Assembly (NCBI GenBank): GCA_964514215.1
Contig: CAZEPW010000022.1
Location: 1 to 49,026 of the forward strand
DNA from: CAYQUC01 sp964514215
Lineage (GTDB): Bacteria; Pseudomonadota; Gammaproteobacteria; UBA6429; Thiohalophilaceae
Direction of reading: 5' to 3'
DNA: 49,026 nt
Positions 9,367 through 18,780 of the stretch are shown here, one piece after another. The notes under the pieces were generated by a model that was not told where the DNA came from, ran no database searches, and was given only the letters and a program-made list of their open reading frames with translations. The stretch's first letter is position 1; the number at the start of each line of letters is the position of its first letter. The position numbers and the translations under genes are program-made.

Positions 9367-11732
9367 TAATTAAAAATCTCCTTAAACCAATCAACACTGC
9401 GATTAATAACCGAACCATTATTACAACTTGACTCCCCTTGCGGGCCATGTCCTTTAATAAAGGCTAGTTTAGCATTTAATTTACAACCCGCGTCATTTAA
9501 AAGTAGAGTCTCTGGATCAATATCAAGATACTCTATTTCTTCATCCGAGTTATATTCAAGTGCTGCTGTATCGAGTGATTTTATTAATCGCGCCCAGATA
9601 GGCAATGCACCACTAGCCCCCGTTAAACCGGTAGAAGCATTATTGTCAGCACCAACCCAAACAACAGCAAGATGTTGTCCACTAAAACCTGCAAACCAAC
9701 TATCACGCAGATCGTTAGTGGTGCCAGTTTTTCCAGCAAGGTTTAACGATGGATTAACCCAACGAGAGACAGCACGCCCTGTACCACTTTTAATAACTTG
9801 TTGTAGCGCATTTTGCAGTTGTTTAACCGAAGCTGCTGGTAAAGTTTGTTCAATTTGTATTGGATAACGTTTAAGTGGCTCTTGTGCCGAGGTTAATACT
9901 TCCCTAATAGCTCTCAATGGGCTTTGAAATCCACCTGATGCAATAGTTTGATAAACCTGTGCCGTCTCATAGGGAGATAATGATAATGAACCTAACATTA
10001 CTGACGGATATGGATTTATATCTTGCTTAACACCTAATTTTTTGAGTGTTGATACCACCGAGCGTAAGCCAACTTTCATGCCCAAACGAACGGTTGCTTG
10101 ATTATAAGAATGTGACAAACCCTCATACAAAGGGATCATACCATGAGATTTTTTATCATAATTTTTCGGCGTCCAGGTAGTGCCATTTTTTGCTTGTAAC
10201 GTTATCTCGGCATCACTAATTGGAGTAATCAAACTGTAGTTATTATTATCCATTAATGCCGCTAAATATACTGCAGGTTTAACTAACGAACCAATAGAAC
10301 GTTTTGCATCTAATGCTCGATTAAATCCCGCAAAATTAACTTTTCGATCACCAACTAAAGCTAATAATTCAGCTGAAATAGAATTAGTTACGACAATGGC
10401 ACTTTGTAATTTAACTTTATTAGCGACTCTATTTTGCAAATTATTTAACTGCTGTATCATGACGGTTTCAGCAGTAGATTGAATAATCGGATCTAAGGTA
10501 GTAAAAACTTGTAAACCTTCTGATTTAAGATCAGACTCATTATAAGTTGTTCGTAACTGACGTTTAACTAAGTCCATAAAAGCAGGAAAACGTGTGCTGC
10601 CATTCGAATGATTGTAAACAATTCCCAACTCTGTTTGTTTAGAATATTTAGCCGTAGCTTGAGAAATAATTTTATTTGAAGCCATTAAATCCAAAATTTG
10701 ATTACGACGATTTTTAGCGCGTTTAGGATGACGATAAGGATTGTAATAATGAGGACCTCGAATCATAGCAACCATTAATGCAATCTCAGGCACATCCAGC
10801 TCAGCAACTTCTTTATCAAAATAAAACCGGCTTCCCAAACCAAAACCGTGAATAGCTCTTTTTCCTTGTTGCCCTAAATAAATTTCATTCATATAGGCTT
10901 GGATAATCTCTTTTTTATCAAAATGAAATTCCAACATTAATGACATTAGCGCTTCATTAGCCTTTCGCCAAATAGTGCGTTTATTACTCAAAAAGAAATT
11001 CTTAACCAACTGTTGCGTTAACGTACTGCCGCCTTGAACAGTACGTCCGGCCCGTATATTAACCCAAAGTGCACGCAAAATAGCTAACGGATCAACCCCG
11101 TAATGTTCATAAAATTTTCTGTCTTCAACTAAGATTAATGTACTGTGTAATAAATTTGGCACATCACTTAATTGTATTAATTGACGATCTTCATTATGTG
11201 ACGGGTATATTCCACCAATAAACATTGGATCTAATCGTAATAATGAAATTCGATTTTTACTTTTCTGATCAATGACGTTAACTACTCGGCCATTATCAAA
11301 CTCAATTTTGATTAAACGAGACGCTTCTACACCATCCCAAAAAGCGAATTTTCGAGTAAAAACTTGATAGCTATTACCAATTTTATTATACGTCCCAGCC
11401 TGAGAGGGATTGTATGTATTTCTATAATTTAATAATCTCAACTCTTTATCAAAATTTGCAGTCGCCAGTTTTTTGCCCACATAAATTTCTAAAGGACGCG
11501 CATACACATGCGCCGGTAAAGACCAACGCTTACCTTCAAATTGATAAAGTACGCTAAAATTTAAATACAGACAGTATGCAATAAATACTAATACCAAACC
11601 TAAAAGCCATTTTTTCCAACTTTTAGGTACCAGTCGTTTTAGTTTCTTCGATATTCGTCTGATTAATCGTGAATTTTTACGAACCTTACGTTTTCTTCTC
11701 TTTTTTCTTCTTCTTGATGAACGTTTAACCAT
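9366..11732 (-). CDS. mrcB: Penicillin-binding protein 1B (bifunctional glycosyltransferase/transpeptidase)
   Basis: The 788-residue protein has a very basic cytoplasmic tail (MVKRSSRRRKKRRKRK), one membrane helix at about 42-62, and a UB2H-type segment, as in PBP1b. The GT51 domain has EDRKFYEHYGVD and the GGSTLTQQLVKNFFL motif. The transpeptidase domain has SLVK (active serine), SYN and KTGTT. It polymerises lipid II and cross-links peptidoglycan in the periplasm. The downstream TPR lipoprotein is coupled to it. The length is typical (E. coli PBP1b is about 840). Confidence 0.95.
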   Translation of the reverse strand: MVKRSSRRRKKRRKRKVRKNSRLIRRISKKLKRLVPKSWKKWLLGLVLVFIAYCLYLNFSVLYQFEGKRWSLPAHVYARPLEIYVGKKLATANFDKELRLLNYRNTYNPSQAGTYNKIGNSYQVFTRKFAFWDGVEASRLIKIEFDNGRVVNVIDQKSKNRISLLRLDPMFIGGIYPSHNEDRQLIQLSDVPNLLHSTLILVEDRKFYEHYGVDPLAILRALWVNIRAGRTVQGGSTLTQQLVKNFFLSNKRTIWRKANEALMSLMLEFHFDKKEIIQAYMNEIYLGQQGKRAIHGFGLGSRFYFDKEVAELDVPEIALMVAMIRGPHYYNPYRHPKRAKNRRNQILDLMASNKIISQATAKYSKQTELGIVYNHSNGSTRFPAFMDLVKRQLRTTYNESDLKSEGLQVFTTLDPIIQSTAETVMIQQLNNLQNRVANKVKLQSAIVVTNSISAELLALVGDRKVNFAGFNRALDAKRSIGSLVKPAVYLAALMDNNNYSLITPISDAEITLQAKNGTTWTPKNYDKKSHGMIPLYEGLSHSYNQATVRLGMKVGLRSVVSTLKKLGVKQDINPYPSVMLGSLSLSPYETAQVYQTIASGGFQSPLRAIREVLTSAQEPLKRYPIQIEQTLPAASVKQLQNALQQVIKSGTGRAVSRWVNPSLNLAGKTGTTNDLRDSWFAGFSGQHLAVVWVGADNNASTGLTGASGALPIWARLIKSLDTAALEYNSDEEIEYLDIDPETLLLNDAGCKLNAKLAFIKGHGPQGESSCNNGSVINRSVDWFKEIFN

Positions 11733-11824
11733 TGATTGCGCACTTTAATTATGACCAATTGCGAGTGGATTATACGCAATTTAACAACTCGCGCGCATGA
11801 AATTAGTCAATTTATGAGTGTTTT

Positions 11825-12454
11825 TTATACAACTAAATCAATAGCTTCGACACTTTCAGAACTTTGTAGCGATTGAAATGCATTTATGGCTTTTAAATTG
11901 GCATCCGAGATACCGGCTTGCACATCCATTGCACTATCGTCATTACGCATCATTTCTGCTCGTTGCTTTGCTATATCGGCTCGTGCAATGGCTGCCATTC
12001 GAGCCGCTTTGGCGGCCACAACTCTATCTTGTGTTGAGGGATCAGCTGGCGCGAGTGCAGCACGACCAACTAATTGAGCTTTTGCTAAAGTAGCTTGTGG
12101 ATCACCGGCTACAGCAGCGGTATCAATTTTAACATCACCCGCTATGGCATATTCTTTACCATCGGCTCCTTTCTCCGTTTTAAAACCGGTCCTACCACGA
12201 ATAAAACGACCAGCAGCTTGCCGGTGTGCCGCTTCATGTGCACGAACTTGCCGATCCCTAGCTTTTAACTTTGATAAAGACTCATCCGAATCCTCATTGC
12301 TAGTTTGAAGATTTAATTTACTTGAAGATGTTTTATTCTTGCTATCTGCAGGCAAAAATTGAGACTGTTTTTCACGATCCAATGCATTAGCTCGTGATGA
12401 TATTGGAGCAACTCTATTTGAAAATTGGTTTGAAATTATTCCAGACGGATCCAT
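11825..12454 (-). CDS. SprA-related putative zinc metalloprotease
   Basis: The 209-residue protein has a disordered, Ser/Asn-rich first 65 residues, then LKARDRQVRAHEAAHRQAAGRF with a HEAAH (HExxH) zinc-protease-like motif. It continues with GPDGKEYAIAGD-type residues (ADGKEYAIAGDVKIDT) and a helical tail AARMAAIARADIAKQRAEMM. This is the pattern of the SprA-related family (the 'putative metalloprotease CJM1_0395' group). Proteolytic activity is predicted only from the motif. There is no signal peptide. It stands alone about 90 bases upstream of mrcB on the same strand. Confidence 0.75.
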   Translation of the reverse strand: MDPSGIISNQFSNRVAPISSRANALDREKQSQFLPADSKNKTSSSKLNLQTSNEDSDESLSKLKARDRQVRAHEAAHRQAAGRFIRGRTGFKTEKGADGKEYAIAGDVKIDTAAVAGDPQATLAKAQLVGRAALAPADPSTQDRVVAAKAARMAAIARADIAKQRAEMMRNDDSAMDVQAGISDANLKAINAFQSLQSSESVEAIDLVV

Positions 12455-12803
12455 AGTATAAGTTTAGCGTATCCCACGCTATATTGTTCATTAAATAGAC
12501 AATTATTTTATAAAAATCCTTATTAACTGTATGGCTATATTAACCACAGCTATCACCACTAAAGTAGTTTTTAGTTTTTCTATGCCTAAACCGACGGTTT
12601 CAACATTATAATTAATGAAATTAAAATAATAACGTTTCATATACAAATCTCAGCTTAATTGAATTACTAAAACTAAGGTATACTGTTGCTTTTAAGCTTA
12701 TATCGAATAGCAATATAAGTATTAACTTCTATTATATAAAATACGAGCTAAATACCCTGCACACTTTGATTGTGTTTGGGTAGAATAAAGAAATAGAAAT
12801 TCT
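12455..12803. other. Intergenic region between divergent SprA-like and NlpC/P60 genes
   Basis: No gene is visible in these 349 bases, though promoters for both flanking genes should be here. A TATACT at about 12676 is a fair -10 box for the NlpC/P60 gene, but its -35 is poor. A small hairpin (TACCC-TG-CACA / TGTG-TT-GGGTA, about 12751-12782) lies just upstream of the NlpC/P60 start and has no T-run. Confidence 0.4.
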
Positions 12804-13295
12804 ATGAAAAAAATTATCACCCTTATTATTATTGGCAGTTTTATCAGTGCCTGTTCAAGCTCCCAACCTAAGAAGCATTACTCTGGCAAAAAAATAAAAA
12901 CAACAAAAGTCACTAGTAGCAACCATTACAGCCCTAAAAATGTCATTAAAACTGCAAAAAAATTACTAGGTATTAAATATCATTTTGGTGGTAAAACACC
13001 AAAAACGGGGTTTGATTGCAGCGGTTTAGTGTATTACGCACATAAAAAGAATGGCCTAAAACTCCCTCGCACTACGATTGGCCAATTAAAAAGAGTCCGG
13101 CGAATATATAAATCTGCGTTACGTCCGGGCGACCTAGTATTTTTTGCTATAGATCGAATCACTGTATCCCATGTTGGTATTTATTTAGGCAATAATAAAT
13201 TCATTCACTCGCCATCTACCGGTAAGAACGTTAACATAACTTCAATGGATAGCAATTATTGGCGTTCACGTTTTATTGCCGGCGGTCGATTATAA
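12804..13295 (+). CDS. NlpC/P60-family peptidoglycan hydrolase lipoprotein
   Basis: The 163-residue protein begins MKKIITLIIIGSFISACSSS, with a lipobox (FISAC) and acylated Cys17. After a basic linker comes a compact NlpC/P60 domain: FDCSGLVYYAHKKNG (catalytic Cys), VSHVGIYLGNNKFIHSPSTG (catalytic His and third residue). It should be a gamma-D-glutamyl-diaminopimelate endopeptidase anchored to the outer membrane, similar in layout to E. coli Spr (MepS) and NlpC. It is a single gene followed by the assembly gap. Confidence 0.9.
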   Translation: MKKIITLIIIGSFISACSSSQPKKHYSGKKIKTTKVTSSNHYSPKNVIKTAKKLLGIKYHFGGKTPKTGFDCSGLVYYAHKKNGLKLPRTTIGQLKRVRRIYKSALRPGDLVFFAIDRITVSHVGIYLGNNKFIHSPSTGKNVNITSMDSNYWRSRFIAGGRL

Positions 13296-13332
13296 GCAGC
13301 TGTGTAATAAATACCGAGTAACAGTGAACTAA

Positions 13333-13542
13333 TACTTAACGTTACTGTCTCTATCAAATAAGTTATTAAAAATAAGTAGAAATATAANNNNNNNNNNNNN
13401 NNNNNNNNNNNNNNNNNNNNNNNNNNNNNNNNNNNNNNNNNNNNNNNNNNNNNNNNNNNNNNNNNNNNNNNNNNNNNNNNNNNNNNNTACTTAACGTTAC
13501 TGTCTCTATCAAATAAGTTATTAAAAATAAGTAGAAATATAA
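13333..13542. repeat. Assembly gap (99 Ns) between two ~55-bp near-identical copies
   Basis: The stretch beginning TACTTAACGTTACTGTCTC occurs at 13333-13388 and again at 13488-13542, on either side of an N run (13389-13487). The copies differ by one A. A short tandem AGTAGAAATATA follows the right copy. The likely reading is that two contigs overlap or that a short tandem repeat broke the assembly. The true distance between the NlpC/P60 gene and arsS is unknown. Open frames running through the Ns are not real. Confidence 0.85.
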
Positions 13543-13555
13543 GTAGAAATATAAA

Positions 13556-14521
13556 ATGCACGATACTTTACCATTATTAATCAACTCAAACTTTCCAAAC
13601 ATTACAAGGAAACAACTTGAAACCGTACAAGCTAATCTAGGCTACAAATGTAACCAACAATGTTTACATTGTCATGTAAACGCGAGCCCAGCTCGTAAGG
13701 AAATGATGAGCCTTGAAGTCATCGATTCGATTTTAAAATACATGCAACGTAACAAACCCCAATATTTAGATTTAACTGGCGGCGCGCCAGAATTAAATAC
13801 CCATTTTAAATATCTGGTGACGGAAAGTAGAAAACTTGGAATTCATGTAATTGATCGCTGCAATCTTTCAATTTTACTTGAACCAGAACAACACGATTTA
13901 GCGCAATTTTTAACTGATAACAATGTAGAAATTGTTGCATCACTGCCCTGCTACGAAGAAAGTAATGTTGATGGACAACGTGGAAAAGGTATTTTTCAAA
14001 AAAGTATTGCAGCACTAAAATTACTTAATACTTTAGGTTATGGTCAACACGATATAAATCACCAACTCAATTTAGTTTATAATCCAACTGGACCTTATTT
14101 ACCACCATCACAAACGCAATTAGAAGTTAATTATAAAAAAGAATTACTGGAAAAATACGACATCAAATTTAATAATTTATTTACTATAACCAATGTTCCT
14201 ATTAAACGTTTTGGGAGCATGCTTATATCCAAAGGACAATATCAAGACTACATGGAGGCACTAAAAACAGCCTATAGTCCTAAAAATTTAAAAACTGTCA
14301 TGTGCCGGAGTTTAATTAGCATAAATTGGCAGGGTTATTTGTATGATTGTGATTTTAACCAAATGTTGGACTTACCATTAAAAATAAATAACCATTCAAA
14401 AACACACATTAATGATATTTTAGAAAATAAACTTAACGACAACCCTATCATGGTTGCCGATCATTGTTATGCTTGCACCGCAGGTCAAGGCAGCAGTTGT
14501 GGCGGTGCACTTAGTGATTAA
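13556..14521 (+). CDS. arsS: ArsS-type radical SAM protein (arsenosugar biosynthesis)
   Basis: This 321-residue radical SAM enzyme has CNQQCLHCHVNASP (CxxxCxxC for the 4Fe-4S cluster) and the next-strand motif YLDLTGGAPELN. A C-terminal cysteine-rich region (VMCRSL, YDCDFNQML, CYACTAGQGSSCGG) is like the DUF3641 tail of ArsS proteins. ArsS is proposed to attach a 5'-deoxyadenosyl group to dimethylarsinous acid on the way to arsenosugars. The next two genes are the small glycosyltransferase types that accompany it. No ArsM methyltransferase is in the window. The upstream gap contains Ns, so upstream partners could be missing from the assembly. Confidence 0.88.
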   Translation: MHDTLPLLINSNFPNITRKQLETVQANLGYKCNQQCLHCHVNASPARKEMMSLEVIDSILKYMQRNKPQYLDLTGGAPELNTHFKYLVTESRKLGIHVIDRCNLSILLEPEQHDLAQFLTDNNVEIVASLPCYEESNVDGQRGKGIFQKSIAALKLLNTLGYGQHDINHQLNLVYNPTGPYLPPSQTQLEVNYKKELLEKYDIKFNNLFTITNVPIKRFGSMLISKGQYQDYMEALKTAYSPKNLKTVMCRSLISINWQGYLYDCDFNQMLDLPLKINNHSKTHINDILENKLNDNPIMVADHCYACTAGQGSSCGGALSD

Positions 14522-14558
14522 GCATATTCAGTAACTATTGAGTTGCCGTATTTATTAA

Positions 14559-15254
14559 ATGCCTAGTAGTGAAACAAAAATATCCATTATCATACCCGTA
14601 ATAAATGAAGCTCCGTCAATTGTCACGTTTCTAAAATCCTTACAACAATATCGCAATAAGGGACACGAAGTAATTTTAATTGATGGCGGTAGTCACGACA
14701 AAACTTTACAGCTATCACACAATTATGTTGATCAAACTATTACTTCGATGCCAGGGCGTGCAGCGCAAATGAACCTTGGCGCTCAACACGCAAAAAATAC
14801 TATTCTGCTTTTTTTACACTCAGACACCTATTTACCTAAATCAGCCGATACAATTATTATACATGCATTAACAACAGATTATATGTGGGGTCGATTTAAC
14901 GTTAAACTTAGCAGCACTCGGTTCATTTTTCGAATTATAGCAACACTTATCAATTTACGATCAAATATCACGAAAGTTGCAACAGGTGATCAAGCAATAT
15001 TTTTATATAAAAATATTTTTAATCGTATAAATGGCTACCCTGATATTGTATTAATGGAAGATATCGCACTATCTAAAAAATTACGCAAAAAATATTCATG
15101 CGCCTGCTTAACGGATAAAGTAATTACATCTAGTCGACGTTGGGAAAAAAATGGAATTTATCGTACAATTATATTAATGTGGTATATTAGAGCGCTTTAT
15201 TATTTTGGAGTATGTCCCAAGCAATTATCAAAACTATATTATGGAAAAAAATAA
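14559..15254 (+). CDS. TIGR04283-type glycosyltransferase (arsenosugar cluster)
   Basis: The 231-residue family 2 glycosyltransferase begins with KISIIIPVINEA and EVILIDGGSHDKT (nucleotide-binding strand). It has the PGRAAQMNLGAQHA motif that marks the TIGR04283 subgroup, and FLHSDTYLP as the DxD-like segment. These proteins are found with ArsS and are thought to help make the sugar portion of arsenosugars or related glycosides; the exact step is not settled. It lies 37 bases after arsS. The last 14 bases overlap the next gene. Confidence 0.85.
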   Translation: MPSSETKISIIIPVINEAPSIVTFLKSLQQYRNKGHEVILIDGGSHDKTLQLSHNYVDQTITSMPGRAAQMNLGAQHAKNTILLFLHSDTYLPKSADTIIIHALTTDYMWGRFNVKLSSTRFIFRIIATLINLRSNITKVATGDQAIFLYKNIFNRINGYPDIVLMEDIALSKKLRKKYSCACLTDKVITSSRRWEKNGIYRTIILMWYIRALYYFGVCPKQLSKLYYGKK

Positions 15255-15855
15255 CACCACCTGTTGTTTAGTATTTACTAAAACACCCGAACCAGGAAAA
15301 ACTAAAACACGTTTAATTCCAGCATTAGGGATTAATGGTGCATATAAAGTTCATATAAAACTACTAAAATACACCATAAAGTTAACGTCTCAAATAAAAG
15401 TTATTGATTTTTTTCTATATTACACAACTAAAAAAAATAATAAATGGTTGTTGGCTTTTGCTACCGAACACCATTTATCAACCCAAATTCAAACCGGCAA
15501 TGATCTCGGTGAGCGTATGTATAATGCCGCTAAAATAAGCTTAGAAAAATATTCACATTGCATTATTATTGGTACAGATTGCCCTGAATTGTCTATAGCA
15601 TATATCGAAGAAGCAAAAAAATATTTAACAACAGGATTTGATGCTGTTATTGGCCCTGCACACGATGGAGGTTATGTATTAATTGGACTAAATCGAGTTA
15701 ATAAACATATTTTCAGCAATATTGAGTGGGGAAGTTTTTCTGTTTTTAAAAATACCGTTGACATTTTTCAACGACTTAATATCTCGTATAAAACATTAGC
15801 AACATTGCACGATATCGATAGAAAAGAAGATCTTCAATACCTGGAATTAATATAA
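15241..15855 (+). CDS. TIGR04282-type glycosyltransferase (DUF2064, arsenosugar cluster)
   Basis: The 204-residue protein starts MEKNNTTCCLVFTKTPEPGK, then TKTRLIP, GNDLGERMYNA, IIIGTDCPEL (acidic metal-binding motif) and PAHDGGYVLIGL. This is the DUF2064/TIGR04282 nucleotidyl-sugar transferase pattern. I chose the ATG at 15241, 14 bases inside the previous gene, since the family starts there. With the preceding two genes it completes an ArsS-glycosyltransferase-glycosyltransferase set. The downstream neighbour is convergent. Confidence 0.85.
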   Translation: MEKNNTTCCLVFTKTPEPGKTKTRLIPALGINGAYKVHIKLLKYTIKLTSQIKVIDFFLYYTTKKNNKWLLAFATEHHLSTQIQTGNDLGERMYNAAKISLEKYSHCIIIGTDCPELSIAYIEEAKKYLTTGFDAVIGPAHDGGYVLIGLNRVNKHIFSNIEWGSFSVFKNTVDIFQRLNISYKTLATLHDIDRKEDLQYLELI

Positions 15856-15897
15856 TACTATTCATCCACCTTTTTTTGCAACAAACCTAAGACTACT

Positions 15898-17853
15898 CTA
15901 CTCTAAATTTAATTTAAATGAGTTCGACTCAATAAAAATACGTAACAATTCAGAATCAATTTTATTATCCTTAGCTTCTTCGTGTAAGATATCCAATGCT
16001 TTTGTAGTAGTTAAACCTTTCTTATAAGGTCGATCACCTGCTGTTAACGCATCATATATGTCTGCTATAGTCATTATTTTAGACTGAATAGGAATTTGAT
16101 CTTCAGTTAAACCACGAGGATAACCAGTACCATCTAATTTTTCATGATGCGCATAAGCAATATTTGGAATACCGCTAAACATATTAGACCACGGAATAAG
16201 TGTTAGAAATGCATAAGTATGACTAACATGTGACTCAATCTCTAAGCGCTCTTCAGGGTTTAAACTGCCTCTAGCCAAACTTAATTTAGAAAATTCAAAT
16301 GAATTAATTAAAAGAACTTCTTCCTCTTTTACACCAAAAAATGAATATGCGGTTACATCATTAATAGCGCTTGGAATGTCTCTGTTTTGAACTGCTGGCT
16401 CGTTGGCATTAATAATTAGCTCTAAAAACTCCTCCAGCTTTTTAGACTCATTTAAAATCTCTTTATCAACAAGATATTTTTTTTCTAAAAACTGTTCATG
16501 TGAAAACTTATCATTAATATGACTAGTTATTAACTGCTGAAATTGCTTTCGCTCATAACATGCCTGAGCATATTTAAACCTATTTCTTAATAGATCAACT
16601 TCATGACCATAAAGTTTTTTCTCTTTTGTTAATACACCTTCGCGCACACCAACCTTTCCAAAATCATGCAGTAAAGCGGCATAACGTATTTCTTTTAATT
16701 GATTAATATCAAAAAAAATATCAGAAAATTTATCCCCACTAATGTGATCTACTGCAATAGCTAAATTTTCGGTATATTCAGCGACACGAAATGAATGACC
16801 TGCGGTAGTTGGATCTCGAGCTTCAATAACTTGCACTGACGCAACAACAAAACCATCAAACAAACTTTCTATTTCATCAAACAATTGAGAGTTTTTTAAT
16901 GATATAGAAATTTGCGCTGCAATACCTGACAAAACTTCTAAATCAGTTTTAGTAAAAACACCGGCTATATCTTTCGAAGTTATCTGAATTAACCCAAGCA
17001 CACAGTCTTCATATAATAACGGAACACACATCGCGCTTCGTATTGATAAATCAACAACAGATTCCTGTTCTTTAAATCGCTCATCATCTAGCGCGTCCAT
17101 AATTAATAAGGATTTATGCTTATTAACAACTTCTTCGACGATACTATTAGAAATTTTTATTTTTTCTGTTCCCACTTCACCGGATATTCTATCGATAGAT
17201 TTTACAACCTGTAATTCTGATGTACGGTTATTAACAAATAAAATATGCGCTCGATCGGATTTAGTGAAAATAGAGAATATCGACTCAATTATTTTATTTA
17301 ATAAAGTATCACGATCTTTTATTGAACCAAGTGATATACTAACTTGAGCCATTGCGCTAAGTTTACGCAGAACATCGGCATTTTCTGAAAGGTTTTTTGA
17401 ATAATCAGGCTCGAGATCTGAAATAACTTGAGATGCATCTAGAAATGCACTGATATTACCAACATTTTCATTATGTTCACTTAATATTTCAAGCTCTGGA
17501 TTCGAGTCTAAAAACAAATCTTGGTTAAAATCATCATCGTTATCCTCACCTTGGTATTCTAATAATGTCGAACCAAGTAATATCTCATCGCCAATTTTAA
17601 GTGAATACATAACCCCCGGTCGAACTTTGATACCCTGAATACTTGTGCCATTTGTTGAATTTAAGTCTTGTAGATAAACATGATTATCAGATACAAAAAA
17701 CCGCAAATGCTTTCTGCTGACTTCGTTATCTTTTATATAAGCATTTAACGAGTTTCTTTTTTCACTTTTGGAAAAACGGCCTAAATAAAGTTCACCATTA
17801 AATGTTAATGATTTACCTTCATCAGAACCACTCTTTATTAAAATTTTTTCCAT
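15898..17853 (-). CDS. FHA-GAF-HD-GYP signalling protein (putative c-di-GMP phosphodiesterase)
   Basis: The 651-residue protein has three parts. Residues 1-95 are an FHA domain (LYLGRF, VSRKHLRFF, DLNSTNGTSIQGI), which binds phosphothreonine. About 165-330 is a GAF domain with the SIRSAMCVPLLYEDCVLGLIQI core. From about 335 to 640 is an HD-GYP domain with LLHDFGKVGVREG and HHEKLDGTGYPRGL, both intact, so c-di-GMP hydrolysis is expected. It is divergent from an operon holding a Ser/Thr kinase, two pilus motor ATPases and another FHA protein, so it plausibly reads kinase phosphorylation and adjusts c-di-GMP for pilus motility. That link is inference. Confidence 0.9.
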   Translation of the reverse strand: MEKILIKSGSDEGKSLTFNGELYLGRFSKSEKRNSLNAYIKDNEVSRKHLRFFVSDNHVYLQDLNSTNGTSIQGIKVRPGVMYSLKIGDEILLGSTLLEYQGEDNDDDFNQDLFLDSNPELEILSEHNENVGNISAFLDASQVISDLEPDYSKNLSENADVLRKLSAMAQVSISLGSIKDRDTLLNKIIESIFSIFTKSDRAHILFVNNRTSELQVVKSIDRISGEVGTEKIKISNSIVEEVVNKHKSLLIMDALDDERFKEQESVVDLSIRSAMCVPLLYEDCVLGLIQITSKDIAGVFTKTDLEVLSGIAAQISISLKNSQLFDEIESLFDGFVVASVQVIEARDPTTAGHSFRVAEYTENLAIAVDHISGDKFSDIFFDINQLKEIRYAALLHDFGKVGVREGVLTKEKKLYGHEVDLLRNRFKYAQACYERKQFQQLITSHINDKFSHEQFLEKKYLVDKEILNESKKLEEFLELIINANEPAVQNRDIPSAINDVTAYSFFGVKEEEVLLINSFEFSKLSLARGSLNPEERLEIESHVSHTYAFLTLIPWSNMFSGIPNIAYAHHEKLDGTGYPRGLTEDQIPIQSKIMTIADIYDALTAGDRPYKKGLTTTKALDILHEEAKDNKIDSELLRIFIESNSFKLNLE

Positions 17854-18268
17854 ATTTTATATATTAATACATGAGCGAAATAACATTCATTATTAACAAC
17901 ATTTATTAATCAATTATCGGCATTTTTATAAAAAATATGAAAAATAAACAACTCTCGAATATTTTTGGTATCGCTATTATTTTGCTTGTTTAGGCAATTC
18001 GGATGCCTAAATATGGAAACATATAACATTTTTGGAAATCCTAAGGACTTTTTACTATTGTAAGTTATTGATTTTATATGTATTATTACACTAAAACGCT
18101 TGACTTTGATAACAATGCTTGTAGTAATAACATTAGATTCAGCTAACTAAATTATCAGGTGAGTATACAGAAAGTTTTAAAGCTAAATTCTATACTAAAC
18201 CTATAATTAGTTAGAAATAATCATTTTACATATATCCATTATTGCTTATAATTTAACCAGGTAAAAAA
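17854..18268. promoter_or_regulatory. Divergent regulatory region of the signalling/pilus block
   Basis: These 415 AT-rich bases separate the HD-GYP gene (-) from the pilus/kinase operon (+) and hold no gene. An 8-bp inverted repeat (TTTAGGCA / TGCCTAAA, 17989-17996 and 18004-18011, 7-base loop) stands out as a possible operator or RNA hairpin. I looked for the conserved core of the c-di-GMP (GEMM) riboswitch and did not see it. Confidence 0.35.
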
Positions 18269-18757
18269 ATGCCCGATAACAGTGATTCGCAAAGTACTGA
18301 CAGTTTAATAATCCCCAAATTATTACAAAAAGTTGCATTATGGGTTCACCCAGAGGGAAAAGTTGTGGGTTCGCTCTTTATCCGCGAGCAAAGCTACGAT
18401 CATGCTGGACATGAGTTACCTGTGGAAATTTTAAATAGCCCTCAAGATTTTGTAGTGCTAAAACGAGAAGACTCTGAGGAATTACGTTTTTATAATAAAA
18501 CATCGATTGTTCGAATCGAGTATAATAATACTGATTCATCTATCGATAATAATAATTCAGTAATCAGATGTAAGATACATATGATGGATGGTTCTCTGCT
18601 TGAAGGAAAAATAATTGAACAGTTACCCAAAACACACTCTAGGTTATTCGATTATATAAATAATCACGCAAACCATTTTTTAAAAATACATTTAAGTGAT
18701 GAAGAAGTTATGTTAATTAATAAATCTTATATCATTCGTGTTACACCAGTAGAATAG
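18269..18757 (+). CDS. Unknown protein (DUF6812-like), first gene of pilus/kinase operon
   Basis: The 162-residue soluble protein shows two similar beta-rich halves: KVALWVHPEGKVVGSLFIRE...ILNSPQDFVVL and IRCKIHMMDGSLLEGKIIEQ...THSRLFDYINN. The second ends HFLKIHLSDEEVMLINKSYI. This pattern of small beta-barrels with DG-turns resembles the DUF6812 group as I recall it; the function is unknown. The start is supported by AGGTAAAAAA before the ATG. It lies 23 bases before the HEAT/kinase gene. It may be an assembly or localisation factor of the signalling block (inference). Confidence 0.6.
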   Translation: MPDNSDSQSTDSLIIPKLLQKVALWVHPEGKVVGSLFIREQSYDHAGHELPVEILNSPQDFVVLKREDSEELRFYNKTSIVRIEYNNTDSSIDNNNSVIRCKIHMMDGSLLEGKIIEQLPKTHSRLFDYINNHANHFLKIHLSDEEVMLINKSYIIRVTPVE

Positions 18758-18780
18758 TATAACACCATGGTAGTTAATAA

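Noticed and set aside
13256..13602. Open frames spanning the N run
   Set aside because: They are made of unknown residues and duplicated flanks, so they are assembly artefacts.
17854..18268. A c-di-GMP riboswitch upstream of the kinase/pilus operon
   Set aside because: The gene context invites one, but the conserved GEMM core is not seen; only a short hairpin is present.
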